From: JAZNGX01 sp045576675
GTDB taxonomy: Bacteria; Bacillota; Clostridia; Monoglobales; Firm-18
Assembly: GCA_045576675.1 (NCBI GenBank)
Contig: JAZNGX010000124.1
Coordinates: 1 to 5,425, forward strand
Length of the DNA stretch: 5,425 nt
Direction: 5' to 3'
Shown here: positions 1-5,406 of the stretch, piece after piece
Numbering within the stretch: position 1 is the first letter of the stretch
Layout of the letters: each line of letters begins with the position of its first letter
Translations under genes and position numbers: made by a program
The notes under the pieces: model-generated
The model's database searches: none
The model's input: only the letters and a program-made list of their open reading frames with translations
What the model was told of the DNA's origin: nothing

Positions 1-45
1 CTGCTTTATAAAGGATAAACACACAACACTGTTTTAAAAAGCAGT

Positions 46-82
46 AATGCCGTAACGGAGTAAAACCGTTACGGCATTTTTT
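46..82 (+). terminator. Rho-independent terminator of an upstream + strand gene
   Basis: A perfect 13-bp stem pairs 46-58 with 66-78 around a 7-nt loop (59-65), and a run of six T (77-82) follows on the + strand. This is a classic intrinsic terminator, so a + strand gene should end just outside or at the very left edge of the window. Two reading frames stop at 16-18 and 35-37, and either could be that gene's tail; too little is present to name it. The gene would be convergent with lonB. Confidence 0.85.
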
Positions 83-84
83 AT

Positions 85-126
85 AACATAGGAAATTACT
101 ACTTTTAAGTTGTAATTCCCTATGTT
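85..126. repeat. Imperfect inverted repeat (hairpin) between two terminators
   Basis: The arm 85-92 pairs perfectly with 119-126. After one A/C mismatch the stem continues as 94-99 with 112-117, and then as a short 3-bp helix around a small loop. No T-run follows directly on either strand, so it is not a convincing terminator by itself. It may be part of the tail region of the flanking convergent transcripts, or a small palindromic repeat. Confidence 0.5.
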
Positions 127-144
127 TCAAAATAGTCTACCTTT

Positions 145-188
145 AAAAAGTGAGCGAAGCGAACATTAGTTACCGAAGGCGACTTTTT
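145..188. terminator. Palindromic element, probable lonB terminator
   Basis: The outer arms AAAAAGT (145-151) and ACTTTTT (182-188) pair perfectly and give A- and T-runs suited to termination on either strand. The right arm touches the lonB stop codon (188-190). The interior holds two short GNA-type mini-hairpins, GCGAAGC (154-160) and CCGAAGG (173-179), and a 3-bp hairpin between them (162-171). A terminator role for lonB is inferred from position. It could also be a copy of a small interspersed repeat, which one window cannot show. Confidence 0.55.
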
Positions 189-1810
189 TATATTCCTTTT
201 GCAGCAAGAGTATGCTGTTCAAATAACACTGCAAAAGCCTCTTCAACAGTTGACACAGGGCAAATTTCAACATTGTATGAACTAAATATCTCCTGATAAT
301 TATCCTTTGGAATTATAATCTTTGTTACACCTGCCCTTATTGCCGCTTCAATTTTAAGCGGAACTTCACCAACAGGCTTCACCTCGCCCTTTATTGTAAT
401 TTCGCCCGTCATAGCCGTTTTGCCGCATATCGAAACCCCTGTAAGAGCAGAATACACTGCAAAAAAAATAGCAATTCCTGCAGAAGGTCCATCAACAGGT
501 GCGCACCCCGGTATATTTATATGAATTCTGTAATTATCACACTTTAAATTATAATTATCAGAAAGTAATGTGATAATGTTTTCAACAGACGATGCAGCAG
601 TGCTTTTGCGTGACAAACGCTGTCCTCTTGCTTCTATTTCTTCGTGCTCGATAATACCTGTTATTTTAACACCACCTTTTTCAGCCAGAGCTGCAGTTGC
701 TTCGATATCTATTACTGCACCATAAGAGTTTCCAAACACTGCAAGCCCGTTGGTTACGCCAACTTTGCCTTCCTCCGCAACATTTTTCACAAGATGCGGA
801 CTGTACTTTCCAAACTCAACAACCCACTCAACATCTTTTTTTGTTATACTGCTACGTTTTTCAAGGAACGCAATGCTTTCGGCAGTTTGTATTATATTAA
901 CAGCATCTCTGCCGTTGGCGGCATAAATTGCGGCAAGCTGCAACGCCTCCTCCGACACCTCCACACCACATTTTTCGGCGGCATTTTTCGATATTTTCAT
1001 AAGCTCACACACATCAAGCGGCTTAAAATATATTTCTGCACAGCGTGACCTTAATGCAGGCGGCAACTCATCAGGATTTCTTGTTGTTGCACCAATCAAA
1101 CGAAAATCTGCAGGCAAGCCCTTTTTGAAAATTTCATGTATATGGTCAGGCGTGTTGGTATCGGCTGAATTATAGTAAGCACTTTCAAAAAACACACGTC
1201 TGTCCTCAAGCACCTTTAGCAGCTTATTCATCTCGTATGGATTAAGCTCACCTATTTCATCGATAAAAAGGATTCCGCCATGAGCCCTTGTTACTGCACC
1301 GGGCTTGGGTTGTGGTATACCTGCAGGGCCGTAGTTGCCAGCACCCTGATAAATAGGGTCGTGTACACTGCCAATCAACGGGTCGGCAAAGCCTTTGTCG
1401 TCCTGCTGAACAGTTGTTGCATCAATTTCTATAAATTTTGCCCTGCTTGTAAAAGGTGAGCTTTCATTTTTCTTTGCCTCCTCCAGCACCACTCTTGCGG
1501 CGGCAGTTTTTCCCACTCCCGGAGGGCCATATATTATAACGTGTTGCGGATTTTTGCTGCACATAACTGCACGAAGTGCTTTAAGTCCCTTTTCCTGACC
1601 TATGATTTCATTTAGCATATCTGGGCGTGTTAGTTCCGAAAGCGGTGTAGTAAGCTTAACCTCCTCAAGCTTTTTTAGCTTTGTAAGCTGCAGTCTTCCG
1701 TCTTTTTTCACAGACGATGTGGTTTCGCTTTGTTTTCTCATTTGTGTAAAAAAATACGCACCTATTATTATATTGAATATCATCTGTGTTATTAAAATAA
1801 ATGTTGTCAT
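188..1810 (-). CDS. lonB: ATP-dependent protease LonB (forespore-type membrane Lon)
   Basis: This 540-residue protein matches LonB of spore-formers in length and order of parts (the B. subtilis protein is about 550 residues). Residues 4-22 form a hydrophobic N-terminal anchor, followed by a charged linker. The AAA+ module carries Walker A GPPGVGKT (95-102, K101), Walker B LFIDE (181-185), a sensor-1 region GATTRN (240-245) and Arg-finger candidates in ALRSR (252-256). The Lon S16 protease domain (about 350-540) has the catalytic Ser in GPSAG (S443) and the Lys 43 residues later (K486), the same spacing as in E. coli Lon. There is no large LonA-type N-terminal substrate domain. Known LonB proteins are made in the forespore and degrade regulatory proteins there; this role is inferred by homology. 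The start ATG (1808-1810) has AGAGG nine bases upstream and is followed directly by the anchor. The gene is divergent from sleB, with an 83-bp gap. Confidence 0.95.
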   Translation of the reverse strand: MTTFILITQMIFNIIIGAYFFTQMRKQSETTSSVKKDGRLQLTKLKKLEEVKLTTPLSELTRPDMLNEIIGQEKGLKALRAVMCSKNPQHVIIYGPPGVGKTAAARVVLEEAKKNESSPFTSRAKFIEIDATTVQQDDKGFADPLIGSVHDPIYQGAGNYGPAGIPQPKPGAVTRAHGGILFIDEIGELNPYEMNKLLKVLEDRRVFFESAYYNSADTNTPDHIHEIFKKGLPADFRLIGATTRNPDELPPALRSRCAEIYFKPLDVCELMKISKNAAEKCGVEVSEEALQLAAIYAANGRDAVNIIQTAESIAFLEKRSSITKKDVEWVVEFGKYSPHLVKNVAEEGKVGVTNGLAVFGNSYGAVIDIEATAALAEKGGVKITGIIEHEEIEARGQRLSRKSTAASSVENIITLLSDNYNLKCDNYRIHINIPGCAPVDGPSAGIAIFFAVYSALTGVSICGKTAMTGEITIKGEVKPVGEVPLKIEAAIRAGVTKIIIPKDNYQEIFSSYNVEICPVSTVEEAFAVLFEQHTLAAKGI

Positions 1811-1893
1811 CAGTAATCGCCTCTGTACTATTATTTCTCACAAATGAATAAAAAAATACACTGTGTTAAAAATAATCCATAAGGAGTGATAAC
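1811..1893. promoter_or_regulatory. Divergent lonB/sleB promoter region; weak sigma-G-like site for sleB
   Basis: This 83-bp spacer must hold the 5' signals of both sporulation genes. On the + strand TGAATA (1845-1850) is a perfect sigma-G -35 match. AAAAATA (1868-1874), 17 bp later, matches the -10 consensus CATACTA/CATAATA only partly, and it would start transcription almost on the sleB Shine-Dalgarno. That makes the assignment weak. On the minus strand no sigma-F or sigma-G site is clear upstream of the lonB ribosome site (1820-1824); AATAATA (1829-1835, read on the minus strand) is -10-like but lacks a well-spaced partner. No good sigma-A promoter is seen in either direction, which fits compartment-specific expression. 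Confidence 0.3.
1881..1893 (+). promoter_or_regulatory. Ribosome binding site fixing the GTG start of sleB
   Basis: AAGGAG (1881-1886) lies 7 nt upstream of GTG at 1894. That GTG opens directly into a Lys-Lys plus hydrophobic signal sequence. The next in-frame Met lies within the PG-binding domain, so GTG is the real start. Confidence 0.85.
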
Positions 1894-2547
1894 GTGAAAA
1901 AATTTTTGATTTTATCAATAACTGTCGCTGTAATTCTTACAGGATATTTTGCAGCAACCGGCGGAATAGCAACATTGTCACAAATCGGTTCACGCGGGGA
2001 CGAGGTGCGGCAAATTCAAACCAAGCTGAAACGCTGGGGATATGATATTGGTAACGTTGACGGAATATTCGGAAAAAAGACTCAAAAAAGTGTTATGCGT
2101 TTTCAGGCAAATAACGGTCTCACACCTGACGGAATTGCAGGCAGGGCAACGTTAGAGAAAATGGGAATTTCAAGCAACGCTGTAACAGGCTCGCACGAGG
2201 TTGATTCAAGACTTTTAGCAAGAATTATAAATGCCGAGGCACGAGGTGAACCATACACAGGTCAGGTTGCGGTAGGTGCAGTTGTATTAAACAGAGTAAA
2301 GCACTCATCATTTCCAAATACCATTGCCGGGGTAATATATCAGCCCGGTGCGTTTTCAGCTCTTGACGACGGACAGTGGAATGCCGAAATGTACGACACA
2401 CCATACAAAGCAGCCAAGGATGCATTAAACGGATGGGACCCGACGGGTGGTGCTATTTACTATTACAATCCCGCAAAAACCACAAACAAATGGATATATT
2501 CACGTCCTGTTATTTGCACAATCGGCAGTCACATATTTGCCAGATAA
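1894..2547 (+). CDS. sleB: Spore cortex-lytic enzyme SleB
   Basis: This 217-residue exported protein degrades spore-cortex peptidoglycan during germination (a lytic transglycosylase acting next to muramic-delta-lactam, by family knowledge). Residues 1-22 are a signal peptide or anchor (Lys-Lys, then a hydrophobic run). Residues 29-92 form a PG_binding_1 domain with the typical DGIFGKKT...V..FQ and LTPDGIAG motifs. Residues 107-217 form the SleB/Hydrolase_2 domain, with NAEARGE (113-119; E115 is the likely catalytic Glu), AVVLNRV, and PGAFSA (151-156). The PG-binding domain and signal separate it from CwlJ, which lacks both. It is shorter than B. subtilis SleB (about 300 residues) because the linker between domains is short. 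The usual partner ypeB does not follow: a terminator begins 6 nt after the stop and the next gene is on the other strand. Its divergence from lonB fits forespore expression. Confidence 0.93.
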   Translation: MKKFLILSITVAVILTGYFAATGGIATLSQIGSRGDEVRQIQTKLKRWGYDIGNVDGIFGKKTQKSVMRFQANNGLTPDGIAGRATLEKMGISSNAVTGSHEVDSRLLARIINAEARGEPYTGQVAVGAVVLNRVKHSSFPNTIAGVIYQPGAFSALDDGQWNAEMYDTPYKAAKDALNGWDPTGGAIYYYNPAKTTNKWIYSRPVICTIGSHIFAR

Positions 2548-2553
2548 AGGCAT

Positions 2554-2597
2554 AACAAAAACGGATGCAGGTTATATTAACCGCATCCGTTTTTGTT
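2554..2597. terminator. Bidirectional terminator shared by sleB and the convergent aldolase gene
   Basis: A 15-bp perfect stem (2554-2568 with 2583-2597) continues, after one bulged A, into 5 more pairs (2570-2574 with 2578-2582) around a 3-nt loop. The arms carry an A-run and a T-run, so either strand gives a stem ending in U-rich sequence. It begins 6 nt after the sleB stop, and its right arm overlaps two bases of the stop codon of the minus-strand gene (2596-2598). Confidence 0.88.
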
Positions 2598-3267
2598 AGA
2601 ATTCATATATTTTTTTATCACCGTAAAGCCCTGTCCAGTCTTTATTAAAGCCTGCTATAGCATCATCTATAAGAGGACTTTCTACCATCATTTTAAAAAG
2701 CTCAGGTGCAGCAGTAACAGCCTTTGCACCGGCAAGAAGTGCCTGCATAATCTGATTGGTATTTTTAAAGCTTGCTGCAAGAAGCTTTGTCGGCTTGTCG
2801 TACATAGCATAAAGTGTTGCCATATCAGCAATTTCAGAAGCCGCATCATAATTATTATTGCTCATTCTGTTGAAGTACGGAGCTGCATAATCTGCACCAA
2901 CTGTTGCGGCAAGCATCGCCTGCTGAGTAGTATAAATAGCAGTTGCAGTTACATTAAAGCCTTGTGCCTTCAAAATCTTCATTGTTTTTATACCTTCTTC
3001 ATTGGTTGGCACCTTTATATAAGTATCCTTACCAAGACGGCTTGCAACAGCCTCTGCCTCCTTTAGCATATCCTCGCACTTCGTTGCAGTAACCTGAACG
3101 TGAAGCTGCTTATCGCCAATTATTTCCCTTATTGCAGCAAGAGTTGGAAAGAACTCTGCTTTTGCTTTTGAAATAATTGTAGGATTTGTTGTAACACCTG
3201 TAAGCTCATATATGTCATTACAGCGTTTTATTTCATCAATATTCGCAGTATCAAGTAAAATTTCCAT
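2596..3267 (-). CDS. TalC/FSA-family aldolase, probably fructose-6-phosphate aldolase
   Basis: With this start the protein has 223 residues, a single TIM barrel of the small transaldolase subfamily (about 212-220 residues). Visible are DTAN (D6), GVTTNPT (24-30), the Schiff-base Lys in YIKVPT (K85), and LLAASFK with S166. Two residues that separate the activities are of the aldolase type. Q58 (VQVTA) aligns with Gln59 of E. coli FSA, where transaldolases have Glu. Y131 (APYFNR) aligns with FSA Tyr131, where transaldolases have Phe. The predicted reaction is reversible cleavage of fructose-6-phosphate to dihydroxyacetone and glyceraldehyde-3-phosphate in the cytosol; a transaldolase role is not excluded. 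An in-frame ATG lies seven codons upstream (3286-3288), but it falls at or before the transcription start set by the promoter at 3292-3320. The ATG at 3265-3267 has GAAGGGG six bases upstream, so it is preferred. The gene is monocistronic here. Confidence 0.9.
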   Translation of the reverse strand: MEILLDTANIDEIKRCNDIYELTGVTTNPTIISKAKAEFFPTLAAIREIIGDKQLHVQVTATKCEDMLKEAEAVASRLGKDTYIKVPTNEEGIKTMKILKAQGFNVTATAIYTTQQAMLAATVGADYAAPYFNRMSNNNYDAASEIADMATLYAMYDKPTKLLAASFKNTNQIMQALLAGAKAVTAAPELFKMMVESPLIDDAIAGFNKDWTGLYGDKKIYEF

Positions 3268-3291
3268 TTTAATCCCCTTCTTTCTCATTTA

Positions 3292-3320
3292 ATTATACTT
3301 TATCAAATCCGACAAGTCAA
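3292..3320 (-). promoter_or_regulatory. Sigma-A promoter of the FSA-family gene
   Basis: On the minus strand TTGACT (3315-3320) is followed by exactly 17 bp and a perfect TATAAT (3292-3297). Transcription should begin near 3285, leaving a leader of about 18 nt that contains the ribosome site of the ATG at 3267. This supports constitutive vegetative expression and the shorter start. Confidence 0.88.
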
Positions 3321-3333
3321 GTAGTTTGAAAAA

Positions 3334-3353
3334 ATTGTTGACAAATCAACAAT
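3334..3353. promoter_or_regulatory. Perfect 8-4-8 inverted repeat, Rex-like operator candidate
   Basis: ATTGTTGA (3334-3341) and TCAACAAT (3346-3353) are exact reverse complements around CAAA. The dyad covers the -35 box of the rightward promoter (3338-3343) and lies 13 bp from the -35 of the leftward one. Its core, TTGTTGA-N4-TCAACAA, differs from the clostridial Rex consensus TTGTTAA-N4-TTAACAA by one base per half, with the same 18-bp span. Rex is an NADH/NAD+ sensing repressor of fermentative genes. Binding by Rex is inference; another dimeric repressor could use the site. Confidence 0.5.
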
Positions 3354-3366
3354 AATGTATTACAAT
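3338..3366 (+). promoter_or_regulatory. Sigma-A promoter of the T-box leader and CoA-ligase gene
   Basis: TTGACA (3338-3343, perfect -35) is separated by 17 bp from TACAAT (3361-3366, 5 of 6 to the -10 consensus). Transcription should begin around 3372-3374, just before the T-box Stem I. The -35 lies inside the dyad at 3334-3353, so repressor binding there would block polymerase. Confidence 0.88.
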
Positions 3367-3372
3367 AATTTT

Positions 3373-3630
3373 AATGGCAATGAAGGGAAGCAAGTAAGCT
3401 GCGGACGGTGCAAAGAGAAACGGCGGTTGGTGTGAGCCGGAGACCTGAAACAGTCTGAATACAGTCCCGGAGCTGCAAAGGAGAAAAGTGCAGTAACCTT
3501 TGTCGGGAACGCCCGTTACAGCGTGTGGGTAACAGTACCCAATGAGGCAGCTTGCTGTGAAGCGACTGTAAACTGAGGTGGTAACACGGATATCATCCGT
3601 CCTCTGATTTGTTTCGGAGGGCGTTTTTTT
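3373..3630 (+). promoter_or_regulatory. T-box riboswitch leader, predicted tRNA-Tyr (UAC specifier)
   Basis: The leader has the full order of a T-box. Stem I base pairs 3376-3378 with 3472-3474, then a GA-type kink-turn (TGA at 3381-3383 against GGA at 3469-3471), then GGGA (3385-3388) with TCCC (3465-3468). The specifier loop has AGTA (3393-3396) on the 5' side and GAA-TAC-A (3457-3463) on the 3' side. The apical part has an AGAGA segment (3414-3418), a CGGC/GCCG stem (3421-3424, 3436-3439) and the conserved loop GGTTGGTGTGA (3425-3435). The antiterminator pairs GAGG (3575-3578) with CCTC (3601-3604) and ACGGA (3586-3590) with TCCGT (3596-3600). They enclose the bulge TGGTAAC (3579-3585), whose T3582 would pair with discriminator A73, as in tRNA-Tyr. 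Uncharged tRNA should stabilise the antiterminator and permit read-through. The T-box call is firm. The Tyr triplet comes from hand folding; ACA (Thr) or AAU (Asn) are the alternatives if the register shifts. Confidence 0.92.
3598..3630 (+). terminator. T-box attenuator terminator
   Basis: CGTCCTC (3598-3604) pairs with GAGGGCG (3617-3623), with one G-U pair, and seven T follow (3624-3630). The 5' arm shares 3598-3604 with the 3' strand of the antiterminator, so the two structures exclude each other. This is the switch of the riboswitch. Confidence 0.92.
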
Positions 3631-3660
3631 ATTGCACTTTATATTTGAAAGGAAGATTTT

Positions 3661-5298
3661 ATGCCTATTACAGATTTTCTTGAAAGAAATGCAAGACTGC
3701 ATCCAAACGAGGTTAGTCTTGTTGAAGTTAATCCTGAAAACCAGCCGGATAAAAATGTTTCTTGGCACGAGTATAGCCTTATTGAAGCATCAGGCTGTGG
3801 TGGAAAATACAGACGTGAGCTTACTTGGCGTGAATTTGATATTGCGGCAAACCGCTTTGCAAATCTGCTTTTAACACGCGGAGTAAAAAAAGGTGACAAG
3901 GTTGCAATTCTTATGATGAACTGCATAGACTGGTTGCCGATTTACTTTGGTATTTTAAAATCAGGTGCTATTGCAGTGCCTATGAATTTCAGATTTTCAG
4001 CAGAAGAAATAGAATATTGCTCAGACCTGGCTGATGTTTCTGTGCTTGTTTTCGGCCCTGAATTTATCGATAGAATTGAAGCTGTTTTGCCAAAATTAAG
4101 AATCAAGCATTACTTTTTTGTTGGCTGCGACAAGCCTGATTTTGCAGACAGCTATGAAGAAATGATTACATATTGCTCATCCTGTGCCCCTGCAGTTGAA
4201 ATAAGTGACGAGGATGACGGTGCAATTTATTTTTCATCAGGTACAACAGGCTTTCCAAAGGCAATTTTGCACAGACACAGAGCATTGGTGGCATCGTGCG
4301 AGGTTGAACAAAAGCATCATTCACAAAGCAGAGACGATGTGTTTTTATGCATTCCGCCTCTTTATCATACAGGTGCAAAAATGCACTGGTTCGGCTCACT
4401 TATTTCAGGCTCAAAAGCGGTTATACTGCGTGGTATAAAGCCCGAATGGATTTTGCAGACGGTATCTGACGAAAAGGCAACAATCGTATGGTTGCTTGTT
4501 CCGTGGGCACAGGATATACTTGATGCAATTGAACGTGGCGAAATCAATCTTGATAATTACAGACTTGCACAGTGGCGTTTAATGCATATTGGTGCACAGC
4601 CTGTTCCTCCGTCGCTTATTAAGCGTTGGAAGGAGGTTTTCCCGAACCACGATTATGACACAAACTATGGTCTTAGTGAGTCAATCGGCCCCGGTGCCGT
4701 GCATCTTGGTGTTGAAAACATTCACAAGGTTGGTGCAATCGGAATTCCCGGTTACAATTGGGAAATTAAAATTGTGAACGGTGAAGGCAACGAGGTTGCA
4801 CAAGGTGACGTTGGCGAGCTTTGTTTAAAAGGCGACGGCGTTATGAAATGCTATTACAAAAATCCCGAGGCAACACGTGAGGTTTTAACTCCCGACGGCT
4901 GGCTTTACACAGGTGACGTTGCAAAGCAGGATGAAGACGGTTTTATTTACCTTGTTGACCGCAAAAAAGACGTTATTATCACAGGTGGCGAAAACCTTTA
5001 CCCTGTACAGATTGAAGACTTCTTGCGTGCAAATGACAAGATAAGTGACGTTGGTGTTATTGGACTTCCTGATGAAAGACTTGGCGAAATAACTGCCGCA
5101 ATCATTCAGCTTAAAGAAGGCGTTACTGCAACTGAAGAAGAAATCCGTGAGTTTTGTATGGAGCTTCCGAGATACAAACGCCCAAAACAGATTATATTTG
5201 CCGATATTCCAAGAAACGCAACAGGTAAAATACAAAAAAATGCTTTACGTGAGCGTTATGGTGCCGCAAGACTGGTAGAAGCAGAAACAACAAAATAA
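3661..5298 (+). CDS. Acyl/aryl-CoA ligase, class I adenylate-forming (AMP-binding) enzyme
   Basis: This 545-residue enzyme activates a carboxylic acid with ATP to an acyl-AMP and passes it to a thiol, most likely CoA. Core motifs are intact: P-loop SSGTTGFPK (192-200), PLYH (233-236) lining the acyl pocket, NYGLSE (335-340), GWLYTGD (413-419), the hinge DRKKD (433-437) with GGEN (442-445), and the C-terminal catalytic Lys in PRNATGK (K523). No carrier-protein, condensation or transmembrane domain is present, so it is a stand-alone ligase and not an NRPS module. Residues about 22-53 make an unusual N-terminal insertion before LTWREF. The start ATG has AAAGGAAG (3648-3655) upstream and lies 31 nt after the T-box terminator. 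Substrate cannot be read from sequence. The tyrosine-type T-box suggests an acid related to aromatic amino acids, for example a hydroxyphenyl-acetate, -lactate or -propionate (inference). Fatty-acid or bile-acid ligases are alternatives. Confidence 0.9.
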   Translation: MPITDFLERNARLHPNEVSLVEVNPENQPDKNVSWHEYSLIEASGCGGKYRRELTWREFDIAANRFANLLLTRGVKKGDKVAILMMNCIDWLPIYFGILKSGAIAVPMNFRFSAEEIEYCSDLADVSVLVFGPEFIDRIEAVLPKLRIKHYFFVGCDKPDFADSYEEMITYCSSCAPAVEISDEDDGAIYFSSGTTGFPKAILHRHRALVASCEVEQKHHSQSRDDVFLCIPPLYHTGAKMHWFGSLISGSKAVILRGIKPEWILQTVSDEKATIVWLLVPWAQDILDAIERGEINLDNYRLAQWRLMHIGAQPVPPSLIKRWKEVFPNHDYDTNYGLSESIGPGAVHLGVENIHKVGAIGIPGYNWEIKIVNGEGNEVAQGDVGELCLKGDGVMKCYYKNPEATREVLTPDGWLYTGDVAKQDEDGFIYLVDRKKDVIITGGENLYPVQIEDFLRANDKISDVGVIGLPDERLGEITAAIIQLKEGVTATEEEIREFCMELPRYKRPKQIIFADIPRNATGKIQKNALRERYGAARLVEAETTK

Positions 5299-5369
5299 TA
5301 TATATATGGTCTGTGACAAAATGAACCCCGCCCTGTCAAGTAGACAGTGTAAATAACAAAAATTTTATG

Positions 5370-5406
5370 ATATGCACTCCACAGTTTTTGTGGGGTGTAT
5401 ATTTTT
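5370..5406 (+). terminator. Hairpin with T-run inside the IS end, probable terminator
   Basis: The arm 5370-5383 pairs with 5389-5402 over 14 positions (two G-U type pairs in the + strand RNA) around GTTTT, and T 5403-5406 follows on the + strand. It would stop rightward transcripts coming out of the CoA-ligase gene before they run antisense into the transposase. On the minus strand it begins 2 nt after the transposase stop, with a T-run only some bases later. Confidence 0.65.

Noticed and set aside
1..44. Long-range complementarity CTGCTTT (1-7) with AAAGCAG (38-44)
   Set aside because: Seven pairs across a 30-nt A-rich loop, with no T-run and probably overlapping the end of an upstream gene; likely chance.
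644..1048. Open frame of 134 codons on the + strand inside lonB
   Set aside because: It is antisense to the conserved AAA+ and protease coding sequence, has no ribosome site of note, and its translation is Cys/Phe-rich without domain character.
1858..1866. Small palindrome ACAC-T-GTGT between lonB and sleB as an operator
   Set aside because: Four-base arms in an A/T-rich spacer are expected by chance and match no operator that I recognise.
2593..3066. Open frame of 157 codons on the + strand opposite the aldolase gene
   Set aside because: It lies fully antisense to a well-conserved enzyme, starts inside the terminator hairpin and gives a Cys/His-rich low-plausibility protein.
3268..3288. 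Upstream ATG giving the aldolase seven more residues
   Set aside because: The TATAAT at 3292-3297 puts the transcription start at about 3285, so this ATG would not be fully transcribed; the ATG at 3267 has the better-placed ribosome site and gives residue numbering matching E. coli FSA.
3316..3324. Nine-base word GTCAAGTAG shared with the IS end (5335-5343), as a possible insertion target or recombination site
   Set aside because: There is no flanking similarity, and one copy is part of a promoter -35 region; a nine-base match in 5.4 kb is not enough.
3346..3768. Open frame of 140 codons on the minus strand across the T-box
   Set aside because: It covers a structured RNA leader and the start of the CoA ligase; no ribosome site or family resemblance is visible.
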